DNA of 27,075 nt from Candidatus Woesearchaeota archaeon (GCA_016205905.1 JACQSP010000049.1:1-27075); one strand, 5' to 3'. Counted from the first letter of the stretch, positions 8,789 through 17,249 are shown. Numbers and translations are program-made. The notes: generated from the sequence alone by a model not told the origin.

Positions 8789-8799
8789 ATTATATAAAA
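8789..8799 (+). promoter_or_regulatory. Possible TATA box for the 8833 gene
   Basis: TATTATATAAA lies 34-44 nt before the ATG at 8833. No Shine-Dalgarno sequence is seen before that ATG, which suits a short-leader transcript. It implies the membrane protein may have its own promoter in addition to readthrough from the ATPase gene. Confidence 0.4.
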
Positions 8800-8832
8800 T
8801 TCAGTAACTGACAAATTAAAATTAAAAACAAA

Positions 8833-11019
8833 ATGCCATCGTCAGAAGTAGAGCAATTATTGCAAAGATATAAGGAGAAACTAGAGTCAGAATTAGGTCC
8901 AACTGTAAAAGGCGAGGGCAGGCCAATAACAAGCGCTGATTATGAAAAGTTTAGGCTGGAATTAATGCCGCCTACTGCCTCTATTTATGAAAAATTGTGC
9001 AATATATCTGAAAAGATCTTGAAATTAAAGCCAGATAAAAAAGATTACGACGAGCTTCAGGAATCAATTAACACTGCACATTTAAAAGTCACGCCAACAG
9101 GAACAACAAGCTTTTCTATACTTGCGCCTGTTGTTATTGGTTTGGCTGGGGTAATGCTGAGCGTCTTTATTCCGGGGCTGTTTGGGCTTCCAGCGTCGTC
9201 ATTCTTCATAGTTATAAGCCTTTTGAGTGCTGCCATACTTATGTTTCCGTTAAAAGGATATGTTCATGTTCTTGCCAGCAGTTATAGAATGAAAGCAAGC
9301 AATGAAATGATTCTTTGTATATTTTATGTTGTTACATACATGAGGCATACGCCAAATCTAGAGCTGGCAATAAAATTTGCATCTGATCATTTAACAGGCC
9401 CATTGGGCTTAGACCTGAAAAAGGTAGTATGGGATGTTGAAACACAGAAATTCAGCAATGTAAAAGATGCAATGGACAGTTATCTTGAGAAATGGAGAAA
9501 AACCAATATTGAATTTATTGAATCATTTCATTTGATTGAATCTTCTCTTTATGAATCAGGTGAATCAAGAAGAATAGAACTGCTTGAAAAAGGATTGGAT
9601 GTAATTCTCGACGAGACTTATGAAAAGATGCTGCACTATGCCCAAAACCTGAAATCTCCTATAACAATGCTGCACATGTTAGGAATAATCCTGCCTGTTC
9701 TTGGCTTGGTAATGCTGCCATTGATGGTCAGTTTTATGGGTGGAATAAAATGGTATTATATCGGGATGTTTTATGATATTCTTTTGCCATTGGGTGTCCT
9801 TTATATGGGATTAACTATTTTGTCACAAAGGCCTTCTGGTTACGGAGATACAGACGTGACTAAAATGGTTCCATCGCTTGGAAAGTATAAATATATATTA
9901 ATAAATTTCAACGGCCAAGAATACAAGCTTAATCCGTTGTATATTTCCATAATAGTAGGTGTAATATTGTTCCTGATAGGAATGACACCTATAATCGCGC
10001 ATTTTTTTGGCGCTGGTGATTTTGGGTTTGGAAGTGTCGAGGACAAAACATCTGCCTGCAAAAAGCCATATTGTTTCCTTGATTACAGAGAAGATGACGT
10101 AACCGGCAAATTCGTCGGGCCATTTGGAATAGTTGCATCTGTATTCAGCCTGTTTATTCCGCTTTCCTTGGCTATATCAATAGGATTGTATTACAGATTT
10201 AAATCTAAGAACATCATTGAAATTAGAAACAAGGCAAAAGAATTAGAGAATGAATTTGCGTCTGGAATATTTCAGCTGGGCAACAGATTAGGCGACGGTA
10301 TACCAGCAGAAACTGCATTTGGCACTGTTGCAAACATGATGAAGGATACAACACCAGGCAAATTCTTTGACAAGGTCAGCATAAACATAAATAAATTAGG
10401 CATGGGTGTGGAAGAGGCAATATTTAACCCTAAAGTTGGGGCAATAATGGCTTTCCCTTCAAACATGATTACCAGTTCAATGAAAGTGCTTGTCCAGTCA
10501 GTAAAAAAAGGGCCAAAGGTGGCTGCCCAAGCATTGGTAAATATTTCGCGTTATATAAAAGAGATGCACAGGGTGGATGAAAGATTAAAAGACCTTTTGG
10601 CAGAGGTTATCTCGTCAATGAAATCGCAGATAAGCGTGATGACGCCTGCAATCGCCGGTATTGTTGTAGGAATTGCTTCAATGATAACAAACATTCTTGG
10701 GAAATTAGGGCCATTATTAAAAGGGCAAGAAGTGGGAGGAGCAGGCAGTGTCAATCCTGGAATGCAGCAAATGTTTGGCTTAGGTATTCCAACATTTTAT
10801 TTTCAGGTGGTTGTAGGCATTTATGTTGTGGAAATAGTTTACATTTTAACTGTCTTGGTAAACGGCATAGAAAACGGCGCTGATAATCTTAGCAAGTCAT
10901 ATCTGCTTGGAAAAAATCTGATTAAAGCAACAGTATTGTACATAGTGATTACATTAATAGTTATGATTGTGTTTAATTTTGTTGCTACATTAGTGTTGCA
11001 GGCGATATTTACTGGATGA
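8833..11019 (+). CDS. Pilus/secretion membrane platform protein (TadC/T2SSF-like, duplicated)
   Basis: A 728-residue polytopic membrane protein, the expected platform partner of the ATPase encoded just upstream. Hydrophobic segments are at about 95-115, 122-140, 279-300, 309-330, 368-390, 430-452, 603-623, 655-680 and 698-725. Two cytoplasmic helical regions (about 150-275 and 455-600) each lie between membrane segments, the layout of two T2SSF domains in one chain, as in archaeal TadC/FlaJ-type proteins, whose single-domain relatives are about half this length. Glu/Gly-rich patterns such as A-S-G-I-F-Q-L-G-N-R-L are typical of the second domain. It likely transmits ATPase motion to the growing fibre. 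No pilin or prepilin peptidase gene is in the window. Confidence 0.85.
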   Translation: MPSSEVEQLLQRYKEKLESELGPTVKGEGRPITSADYEKFRLELMPPTASIYEKLCNISEKILKLKPDKKDYDELQESINTAHLKVTPTGTTSFSILAPVVIGLAGVMLSVFIPGLFGLPASSFFIVISLLSAAILMFPLKGYVHVLASSYRMKASNEMILCIFYVVTYMRHTPNLELAIKFASDHLTGPLGLDLKKVVWDVETQKFSNVKDAMDSYLEKWRKTNIEFIESFHLIESSLYESGESRRIELLEKGLDVILDETYEKMLHYAQNLKSPITMLHMLGIILPVLGLVMLPLMVSFMGGIKWYYIGMFYDILLPLGVLYMGLTILSQRPSGYGDTDVTKMVPSLGKYKYILINFNGQEYKLNPLYISIIVGVILFLIGMTPIIAHFFGAGDFGFGSVEDKTSACKKPYCFLDYREDDVTGKFVGPFGIVASVFSLFIPLSLAISIGLYYRFKSKNIIEIRNKAKELENEFASGIFQLGNRLGDGIPAETAFGTVANMMKDTTPGKFFDKVSININKLGMGVEEAIFNPKVGAIMAFPSNMITSSMKVLVQSVKKGPKVAAQALVNISRYIKEMHRVDERLKDLLAEVISSMKSQISVMTPAIAGIVVGIASMITNILGKLGPLLKGQEVGGAGSVNPGMQQMFGLGIPTFYFQVVVGIYVVEIVYILTVLVNGIENGADNLSKSYLLGKNLIKATVLYIVITLIVMIVFNFVATLVLQAIFTG

Positions 11020-11044
11020 TGTGAGAATAAATATTTTTTAAAAT

Positions 11045-11079
11045 TTTTAGTTCCTGGGCGAAGCCACACGTTTCATGAA
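11045..11079 (+). repeat. GGC-hairpin element, left (inverted) copy
   Basis: TTTTAGTTCCTGGGCG followed by AAGCCAC and CGTTTCATGA. The hairpin GGC-GAA-GCC follows a T-run 26 nt after the stop of the gene at 11019, so it could act as a terminator for that gene. Its sequence is close to the reverse complement of the copy at 11174-11216, and the two bracket heptad array B. Confidence 0.7.
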
Positions 11080-11092
11080 AAAAATGTAAAAT

Positions 11093-11169
11093 GTAAGAAG
11101 TAGAAGGTAAGAGGGAACAACTACGATGTTATCATCGTACCTCTTACCTCAAACCTCTTACTTCTTACC
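11093..11169. repeat. Heptad palindromic array, copy B
   Basis: The shortest clear copy. The left arm reads GTAAGAA, GTAGAAG, GTAAGAG; then GGAACAAC, the TACGATG / TTAT / CATCGTA hairpin (11122-11139), then CCTCTTAC, CTCAAAC, CTCTTAC, TTCTTAC. It lies between convergent genes and is flanked by inverted outer hairpin elements. Confidence 0.9.
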
Positions 11170-11173
11170 TTTA

Positions 11174-11216
11174 TTTGTGAACGGTGGCTGCGCCCACAAA
11201 CGAGTTGTGAGCGGAA
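11174..11216 (-). repeat. GGC-hairpin element, right copy
   Basis: TTTGTGAACGG, then the hairpin GTGGC-TGC-GCCCAC, then a second small stem CACAA/TTGTG and GAGCGG. A degenerate tail ending TTAAATTAAACAAACA-like sequence runs to about 11270, towards the 3' end of the minus-strand malic enzyme gene. The rest of 11217-11374 is AT-rich with no other feature seen. Confidence 0.7.
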
Positions 11217-11374
11217 AATAGGATTAGGGATGAGAAATAGGTTAATAAATTAAACAAACATATATTTTTAATAAATTGTGAAATATTCAATAGTTAGTCT
11301 ATACGTAAGGATATTAAACTCTACTGCAATAATGTATATGATTATTTTGCATGTTTAGTTATATACTATTATAT

Positions 11375-12853
11375 TCATATCCTATTAATCTTCTGTTTTA
11401 CTGCACAGCCTGCAACGGCCTTAGCAACCTTCTCAACTACTTGTTTATCAAATGGGCTGGGAATAACATAATCTTCTGTTAATTCTTTTTCTGGAATGCA
11501 TGCTGCAAGAGCATTGGCTGCTGCAATCTTCATTTCGTTTGTGATGGAAGAAGCTCTTACGCTTAACGTGCCTTTGAACACCCCGGGGAATGCAAGAACA
11601 TTATTAATCTGATTATTGAAATCACTTCTGCCTGTGCCGACGATACGAGCACCTGCTTTTTTTGCAATCTCTGGCATTATTTCAGGAACAGGGTTAGACA
11701 TTGCAAAAACAATAGAATCTTTTGCCATTGAGACAATCATCTCCTCTGTAACAATGTTTGGAGCTGAAACACCTATAAAAACATCTGCATCTTTAATCGC
11801 ATCTTTAAGCGTTCCTTTAATTCTTTTTTTGTTAGTCTGATTTGCAATCTCCTCTTTTGCAGAGTTCATTCCTTCTTTTCTGCCTTCATAAATTATTCCG
11901 GTTGTATCGCAAAGAATAATCTCTTTTACTGGTGTGCAAACAGGTGCGCAGACAGATTTACAGACATTCCCATAACAATTTTGCTCTATCTGAAAACAAG
12001 ATAATAATTTAGCGATTGATATTCCTGCTGCTCCTGCGCCGTTTATGACTACCTTGATGTTGCTTATGTCTTTTTTTACAACTTTTAATGCATTAGTCAG
12101 CGCTGCAAGAACAACAATGGCTGTGCCATGCTGATCGTCGTGGAAAACAGGAATATTTAATTCTTTTTTAAGCCTTTGTTCAATTTCAAAACATCTTGGA
12201 GCCGAAATATCTTCTAAATTAATTCCGCCGAAGATTGGCGAGATATTTTTTACAATATTTATTATCTCGTCTGTGTTCTGCGATATGATTGCGATAGGAA
12301 ATGCGTTTATATCAGCAAACTCCTTAAAAAGAATGGCTTTTCCTTCCATTACTGGCAGAGATGCTTCTGCGCCAATATTGCCTAAACCTAAAACAGCGCT
12401 GCCATCTGTAATAACTGCAACAAAATTTCCTTTGCCAGTGTATTCGTAAAGCAAGTCATTATTGCTATCTTTTTCTTTGTTATAATCTCTTTTTGCATTG
12501 TTTTCTTTATTAGTGTTTTCATTACTATTTTTTTCGTTATTATTGTTTTCTTTGCTGCATTTTTCTTTACTGTTTTTTGTATTCTGATTTATTTCTTTAC
12601 TTATCTCTAAACAAGGATAAGCAACACCAGGCGTGTATAATAGTTTAAGAGAATCTTTTGTAACTTTGGATTTAGAAATTATTTCTATTTTCCCTTTTAG
12701 CTCTTTATGAAGCTGGATAGCATCGTTCTCTGTTTGTCCTTCTGGTTTTTTCTCTGGTCTTTTTTCTGTTTGTTTCTCTATATTTTTCTCTGTCAGAGCT
12801 TCTGCCTTATTTTCTGCTTTTTTTTCAGTTTTTTTATTGTCAATATTTTGCAT
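11375..12853 (-). CDS. NAD(P)-dependent malic enzyme with low-complexity inserts
   Basis: Oxidative decarboxylation of malate to pyruvate, linking C4 acids to pyruvate and giving NAD(P)H in the cytoplasm. Visible family motifs: L-L-Y-T-P-G-V-A (catalytic Tyr73), E-G-K-A-I-L-F-K (about 170-177), the metal-binding region I-N-L-E-D-I-S-A-P (211-219), H-D-D-Q-H-G-T (238-244), the Rossmann loop G-A-G-A-A-G (272-277) and M-S-N-P-V-P-E (385-391). It is 492 residues against roughly 380-440 for short malic enzymes. The excess is a Lys/Glu/Thr-rich N-terminal extension (1-43), an Asn/Lys/Glu-rich insert at 87-133, and a Cys-rich insert at 287-307 holding five Cys. Catalytic residues seem intact. It follows the aminotransferase gene by 63 bases on the same strand. 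Confidence 0.9.
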   Translation of the reverse strand: MQNIDNKKTEKKAENKAEALTEKNIEKQTEKRPEKKPEGQTENDAIQLHKELKGKIEIISKSKVTKDSLKLLYTPGVAYPCLEISKEINQNTKNSKEKCSKENNNNEKNSNENTNKENNAKRDYNKEKDSNNDLLYEYTGKGNFVAVITDGSAVLGLGNIGAEASLPVMEGKAILFKEFADINAFPIAIISQNTDEIINIVKNISPIFGGINLEDISAPRCFEIEQRLKKELNIPVFHDDQHGTAIVVLAALTNALKVVKKDISNIKVVINGAGAAGISIAKLLSCFQIEQNCYGNVCKSVCAPVCTPVKEIILCDTTGIIYEGRKEGMNSAKEEIANQTNKKRIKGTLKDAIKDADVFIGVSAPNIVTEEMIVSMAKDSIVFAMSNPVPEIMPEIAKKAGARIVGTGRSDFNNQINNVLAFPGVFKGTLSVRASSITNEMKIAAANALAACIPEKELTEDYVIPSPFDKQVVEKVAKAVAGCAVKQKINRI

Positions 12854-12916
12854 TCATATTGCAAAGAAGAGGTTCTATAAAAAATTAGCGGATATTTGGT
12901 ATGAAATGAATACTTT

Positions 12917-14416
12917 CTATTTTAATCTCCATTCTCCTGTTTTCTCATCAAGACCATAGCGCTGCCTGTAATATTCAATGCCTCTGTTCGAGATTTCAGA
13001 AACACTGGAAACAAACTTGTTAACATCTTCTAAATTATTAATCATACCAAAGCTTGCTCTTACCAAACCAGGAATGTTTGCAGTAACTCCTTTTAAAATT
13101 TCTTTAGTGATTTGTTGGTCTTGCTCTTTAGTTATGCCCTTTAATTTTCTAATTAACTCATAACTACAAAAGCTTCCTGCCCGTACACCAATTCCATACT
13201 CCTGTGCTAAAACTTCTGCGACTAATTTGTGAGGCAAACCTTCAATGTCAAATGGGATTACAGTACTAAAAATATATTCTTCATTACTATCTTTTGGAAG
13301 GTATAATCTAATACGACTATTTTCTTTTATTCCATTTAATGCAAGGGCAACCAAACTGTGTTCATAGCGACTAATATGTTGTATTCCTATCTCTTGGAGT
13401 TGTAATATTGCCTCTTCTATTGCAATTGCTCCTGTAAAGTTTGGTGTGCCTGGCTCATGAGCACGCTCAATCTTAGGCCTTAATACACCGCCATCTGAAT
13501 CAATATAAGGAATATTGCCGCCGCCGAGCTGATAAACGCTGCCATAAACTAAATTGTGAAAATCAATGCCAAAAAAAGGTGATGGCAAATCTCGACCATC
13601 GAAAAAATCTTTTGGACCAACTAAAACACCTGCACCAAACGGCGCATACATCTTATGCCCAGAGAATGCAATAAAGTCAATATGACAAGGATCATCGTCA
13701 GGAAGCATATCTAAATGTTCATGCTGCAAAAGCTGGCACGCATCAACGAAAATCTTCGCGCTATAACTATGCGCCAGTCTTGCCAATTCATAAATTTGTG
13801 GTTTGTAGCCTGTTAGGTTTGAGGCGCCTGTCACTGCAAGAAGTTTTATTTTCAGTGAATTGGCAGCAAAAGTTCTATCTTTATCATCATTTTTTGCCCG
13901 CTCAAAACATTGCCTGACTTGTTCAATATCTATTGTTCCGTCGGGATTAATATTATATTCTCTTACAACCCGCCCATTATTTTTTATATGTTCATGCTGC
14001 GCCCAAGGCAATAAGTTTGAAGAATGCTCTGTATCTGAAACAAGAATAAAACCATATCTCTGCGCCCATAATGATGCAGCGAGATGAACTGCGGTGGTTG
14101 TATTTGATGTAAAAATAATATAATCGTCTGAAGATGCCCCAACAAATTTTCTTATTGTTTCTCTTACATGCTCATATCTTTCTGTAGTAATCTTTGAATG
14201 CTGCCCTGAACCTCTATGAACACTGCCATATTCGCATAGATTGCTAAGAACTTTTTCAATAACACTTTTGAAAGGAATTGTCGTCGCTGCATTGTCAAGA
14301 TTAACATATTTAACAACAGAGCCATCTGATAAACTAACCTTTGATTCAATATCTGCTTCTCTAAATCTCGGCTTGATTTCTTTTTCCCAGAACTCAACTA
14401 AATCAGTTAGCCTCAT
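12917..14416 (-). CDS. Class V aminotransferase, cysteine desulfurase-like
   Basis: A 499-residue PLP-dependent enzyme of the SufS/CsdA-NifS group, probably releasing sulfur from cysteine for Fe-S clusters or thiolated tRNA. Visible motifs: N-L-D-N-A-A-T-T near 39-46, the PLP-stacking His131 in T-E-H-S-S-N, Asp225 in F-V-D-A-C-Q, the Schiff-base lysine Lys255 in F-S-G-H-K-M-Y-A-P, and Cys417 in R-A-G-S-F-C-S, the place of the persulfide cysteine in SufS-type enzymes. It is somewhat longer than typical SufS (about 400), with extra N- and C-terminal segments. No Fe-S scaffold gene is nearby, so another class V activity cannot be excluded. It lies 38 bases after the small membrane protein gene and is probably co-transcribed with it. 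Confidence 0.85.
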   Translation of the reverse strand: MRLTDLVEFWEKEIKPRFREADIESKVSLSDGSVVKYVNLDNAATTIPFKSVIEKVLSNLCEYGSVHRGSGQHSKITTERYEHVRETIRKFVGASSDDYIIFTSNTTTAVHLAASLWAQRYGFILVSDTEHSSNLLPWAQHEHIKNNGRVVREYNINPDGTIDIEQVRQCFERAKNDDKDRTFAANSLKIKLLAVTGASNLTGYKPQIYELARLAHSYSAKIFVDACQLLQHEHLDMLPDDDPCHIDFIAFSGHKMYAPFGAGVLVGPKDFFDGRDLPSPFFGIDFHNLVYGSVYQLGGGNIPYIDSDGGVLRPKIERAHEPGTPNFTGAIAIEEAILQLQEIGIQHISRYEHSLVALALNGIKENSRIRLYLPKDSNEEYIFSTVIPFDIEGLPHKLVAEVLAQEYGIGVRAGSFCSYELIRKLKGITKEQDQQITKEILKGVTANIPGLVRASFGMINNLEDVNKFVSSVSEISNRGIEYYRQRYGLDEKTGEWRLK

Positions 14417-14454
14417 TTTTCATCACTATTCATTTTAGTATCTACATTTTAGGA

Positions 14455-14799
14455 TTACTTCTTTGCCTCAAAGTATGAAGGAAAGTAAGTATGAATTAAT
14501 GATTCCACGTAGATTTCTTTTTCTTCTGGTGTAACTTTCTCGTCAGGATTTGCGCCAAGCCTAATAATATAAAATTCATTATTGTCAGGGCCCCTGTACA
14601 TCTCTGCTACAGTAAATTTGTTATTTTCTGCTTTATTTTTGAGTTTTTCATCAACCCTCTGTTCAAGATTGCTGATTCTTTGTGAGGTTATGGCTTGGTC
14701 AATAACAACGCCTGATGCTGCGCCTAATCCAACTAACGATAAATAAAGCAATGTTTTTCTCAAAAAAGTTCCTGCGTTTGTATTCACGTTTATATTCAT
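14455..14799 (-). CDS. Small membrane-anchored protein
   Basis: A 114-residue protein I do not recognise. Residues 14-34 form one hydrophobic segment (about L-L-Y-L-S-L-V-G-L-G-A-A-S-G-V-V). A short coiled-coil-like stretch (40-57) and a soluble C-terminal part with charged residues follow, so it is probably anchored by its N-terminus. A strong ribosome site AGGTGAG lies 4 nt before the ATG. It is first in an apparent minus-strand operon with the class V aminotransferase and the malic enzyme. The 154-bp MITE-like element inserts only 28 bp upstream of its start codon, so the element may carry or displace the promoter. Confidence 0.65.
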   Translation of the reverse strand: MNINVNTNAGTFLRKTLLYLSLVGLGAASGVVIDQAITSQRISNLEQRVDEKLKNKAENNKFTVAEMYRGPDNNEFYIIRLGANPDEKVTPEEKEIYVESLIHTYFPSYFEAKK

Positions 14800-14827
14800 T
14801 TTATCTCACCTGTGTGTAATATTTATG

Positions 14828-14981
14828 GTAACTACTAAGCCTGCCTCCAATTTGTCAGCTTTGCTTTAATATCTCGTTAGACCAAAGGGGAAGCGAAAAC
14901 ACTTGAATAAGTCATCTGTTCTCTACAACATGCTTATTCTGCGGGTTTTCGCCAAAGCTGACTGGCAGGCTTAGTAGTTGC
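14828..14981. mobile_element. MITE-like element with 8-bp flanking direct repeat
   Basis: Terminal inverted repeats of 18 bp (left GTAACTACTAAGCCTGCC, 14828-14845; right 14964-14981) match at 17 of 18 positions. The flanking sequence TATTTATG occurs directly on both sides (14820-14827 and 14982-14989), as expected for a target-site duplication. Inside, further arms pair: 14854-14863 with 14953-14962 (10 bp), 14893-14900 with 14945-14952 (8 bp), 14905-14911 with 14933-14939 (7 bp). The whole 154 bp can fold into one rod with asymmetric bulges. There is no transposase frame. It is either a non-autonomous transposon or a structured RNA gene. Confidence 0.75.
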
Positions 14982-14989
14982 TATTTATG

Positions 14990-15312
14990 TTCGTGTTATA
15001 ACTACTTTTTGTACTTTATAGTAGTAACTAGACGATAAGAAGTATAACTAATTTTCACCGCTCATGAACGGTATTTGTAAGAGATAAAGTTCTCACTATT
15101 TTATAAGTGAATATACATTTGCAATAAATAAAACAAGTAAATAAAGAACTAATAATAATTCATGAGACGGTGGACTGCGTCCCACAAACGGGTTTGGAGC
15201 GGTAAAACAGATTGTGAGCAAATAAAAACTCATGAGCTAGAAAAAGAGGAGATTCATAAAAGAAAATCAGCTGAACAAATATGAATTATTGAGAACAAAG
15301 AACAAAAAACAG
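14990..15312. other. Intergenic region with hairpin-element fragments
   Basis: After the MITE-like element this AT-rich stretch has no coding region. A short fragment at 15052-15075 (ACCGCTCATGAACGGT, arms ACCG/CGGT) resembles the end of the GAGCGG-type hairpin elements in inverse orientation. A full hairpin element follows at 15159-15204, with a tail that contains CAGCTGAACAAATA at about 15269. Confidence 0.5.
15159..15204 (-). repeat. GGAC-hairpin element downstream of the 15313 gene
   Basis: TTCATGAGACGG, then hairpin GTGGAC-TGC-GTCCCAC (15170-15185), a second hairpin CAAAC-GG-GTTTG, then GAGCGG. Read on the minus strand it follows the stop codon at 15313 by about 110 nt. Similar elements lie at 18382, 22372, 11174 and 27047. 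Confidence 0.8.
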
Positions 15313-15942
15313 CTAGTAACTAATCTCTCCCAATATTTTCATTTCTGCTCTTTTCAGATGTTCTCTAAACGCTGATTTAGAAAGTCTTGATAACTTAGCT
15401 AATTTATTCAAGTCTGTTTTTTTTGGGAACAGATAATATCCTTGGTTCTTTGCAAGCTCAAAGGCATCTCTTTGGTGCTGGGTTAAATCAGGGCTTAGCC
15501 TTAAAGAATATATGTCTGTTAATTTTGAGGCTTGTATGCTAAGAATTCTTGCATCCTTGAAATTTTTTATACACTCCATCAGTGTTTCTTTTTTTATCGC
15601 TGCAAGACTCCATGTTTCATGCCCTGTGTTATCGACGTAAACTGGTTTTGTATAGACAATATCATAGCCAATATACATTCCTGGGACTTCTTTGGATTTT
15701 CTTTTTTCAGCAATGAAAAAAGTCCTGCCTTGTGTTTCAATATAATCAACACGCCTGTCTTTTTTTAATAAATTGATGAATTTCTTGGAATTTTCGCCAA
15801 AAACAGTTCCAAAGTGATAAACATAATAAAAATTTCCTTTTTTGAAAGAGTTAAAAGAAATGTTTGTACAACTTACTTTGCTCTTTTCGCAATTATCTCC
15901 AAAGAGGCATTTATGCTTTAGCTTAATGGTTGTTTTCCACAT
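15313..15942 (-). CDS. Bacterio-opsin-activator-type HTH regulator
   Basis: A 209-residue transcription regulator. Residues about 143-205 match the HTH_10 (bacterio-opsin activator, Bat) domain: L-T-Q-H-Q-R-D-A-F-E-L-A (152-163), G-Y-Y-L-F-P, then L-A-K-L-S-R-L-S-K-S-A-F-R-E-H-L-K-R-A-E, the recognition helix-turn-helix and closing helix. The N-terminal 140 residues are a sensor region; the first 25 hold three Cys (12, 18, 25), which could bind metal or sense redox (inference). Targets cannot be told. It has its own TATA box with almost no leader and is followed by a hairpin element, so it looks like a single-gene unit. Confidence 0.85.
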   Translation of the reverse strand: MWKTTIKLKHKCLFGDNCEKSKVSCTNISFNSFKKGNFYYVYHFGTVFGENSKKFINLLKKDRRVDYIETQGRTFFIAEKRKSKEVPGMYIGYDIVYTKPVYVDNTGHETWSLAAIKKETLMECIKNFKDARILSIQASKLTDIYSLRLSPDLTQHQRDAFELAKNQGYYLFPKKTDLNKLAKLSRLSKSAFREHLKRAEMKILGEISY

Positions 15943-15965
15943 GAAGATGATTATTAGAGAAGGTA

Positions 15966-15977
15966 ATATATAAAGTT
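15966..15977 (-). promoter_or_regulatory. TATA box for the 15942 regulator gene
   Basis: On the minus strand TTTATATATT lies about 24-35 nt before the start codon at 15942. Archaeal initiation about 25 nt downstream would give a leaderless or nearly leaderless mRNA. No Shine-Dalgarno sequence is present, which agrees. Confidence 0.6.
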
Positions 15978-16102
15978 AACATTAATTTTTTGTTTTTTGA
16001 CAGTATCAAATTTACCTAAATTTTATCCCACGCGCTGGAGCAAATTGGTAATTCATTTTTGAACAAGAAATAATTTTCAATAATTAATTATCAAAAAAAG
16101 GA

Positions 16103-17227
16103 TTATTTTATTATTGCTTTTAGAGACGAAATATCTGAACTATACGAGGTTAAACCATTTTCATTTGCTAATCTTTCTGCGAGGTTAATAAAAATTGAAG
16201 AAACGTGTGTATGGCCTGTTCTGTAATTTTCTTTAGCTTCTTCAATAGCGGTTTTTAGCAGTTCTTCTTCATGCTCTTTTACAGGAATAGATTTATACAC
16301 AGCCAAACTTCTTGCAAAGTTTAATACTGCTATATATAATTGAAGATTGCTGTCTTTTAAATCTTTTTGAGCATGTTTATACATTGTTTGAATAATTGGT
16401 GTTTCGTATTGAGTAACATCAATTCCGCTTCCTTTTGCAATGTTCCTAGCATACTTTATGGTTATATCAGCTGAATAAAGGTTGTCTTCATCCACTTCTT
16501 TCTGAGCAAGTTTATATATGCTTTGGACTATTGGGGTTTCATACTGAGTAACGCCAATTTTGCTCCCAATTGCAATATCTCTTGCTATTGCTATTTTTAT
16601 TTTGGCTGAGCTAATATCACCTTCATCCACTTCTTTCTGAGCAAGTTTATATGCAGTTTGAACTATAATAGTTTCGTATTGGGTAACATCAACATGGTCA
16701 AGTTTAGCAACATTTCTAGCACGGCTTACAAAAAGCATAGCAGAAGATGAAAAACCATCTTCCATATTCTTTTGAGCTTCTTGATATAATAATCGAACTG
16801 TTTCAGTTGTTTTAGAATTAGTTGTACCTGCACCTTCAGCTTGAGAATCAAGTGAACCTGCAGATTGTGATGGTTCGGACGACTCTGATTTTAAAGGATT
16901 ATGGTTATTCAGTAATGGGGAAATTATTCTTGATTCTAATGCAGTTGGTTCAGGTTCAGCTTTTGTAGATATTGTTTTTTTTAGTTGAGGTTTAGGAGTC
17001 TTTTGCTCTGGTTCTGAAGCGCTAACTAGCCCATCTATATACTGTGATGCACAATAATCTTCACAAGTCTCCACAATATAATCCTTGTCACATAAAGGTA
17101 TTGATGCTGAAGAAACAGCAGCAGAAAAATCTACTACATCAACTGCTTCTGGCTCTTGTTCATCTTCACTACAAGCACTTAATCCTAAAAAACCAGCTAA
17201 TACAATAGTTGTAAGTGTCCTTTGCAT
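16103..17227 (-). CDS. Lipoprotein with five 45-residue helical repeats
   Basis: A 374-residue protein with a lipoprotein-type signal: hydrophobic residues 4-15 and a lipobox-like G-L-S-A-C with Cys19. A low-complexity Ser/Pro/Glu-rich linker fills 65-140. Residues 144-366 hold five repeats of about 45 residues; the core ones share K-L-A-Q-K-E-V-D-E and then A-R-x-I-A-x-G-S-x-I-x-V-T-Q-Y-E-T-P-I. The repeats resemble a helix-hairpin solenoid (TPR/SEL1-like), but I cannot place the family. It is probably tethered outside the membrane, where it could bind other proteins. The recent, near-identical central repeats suggest expansion by duplication. It has a TATA box but a weak ribosome site. Confidence 0.7.
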   Translation of the reverse strand: MQRTLTTIVLAGFLGLSACSEDEQEPEAVDVVDFSAAVSSASIPLCDKDYIVETCEDYCASQYIDGLVSASEPEQKTPKPQLKKTISTKAEPEPTALESRIISPLLNNHNPLKSESSEPSQSAGSLDSQAEGAGTTNSKTTETVRLLYQEAQKNMEDGFSSSAMLFVSRARNVAKLDHVDVTQYETIIVQTAYKLAQKEVDEGDISSAKIKIAIARDIAIGSKIGVTQYETPIVQSIYKLAQKEVDEDNLYSADITIKYARNIAKGSGIDVTQYETPIIQTMYKHAQKDLKDSNLQLYIAVLNFARSLAVYKSIPVKEHEEELLKTAIEEAKENYRTGHTHVSSIFINLAERLANENGLTSYSSDISSLKAIIK

Positions 17228-17249
17228 TTTAATAAGGGGAATGAATCTG

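Noticed and set aside
14825..14984. RNase P RNA, SRP RNA or 5S rRNA
   Set aside because: None of the conserved sequence blocks of these RNAs is visible; terminal repeats and flanking direct repeats fit a MITE better.
16015..16060. Another hairpin-element copy (CCCACGCGCTGGAGC)
   Set aside because: Only a short, weak similarity to the GAGCG end; not enough to call.
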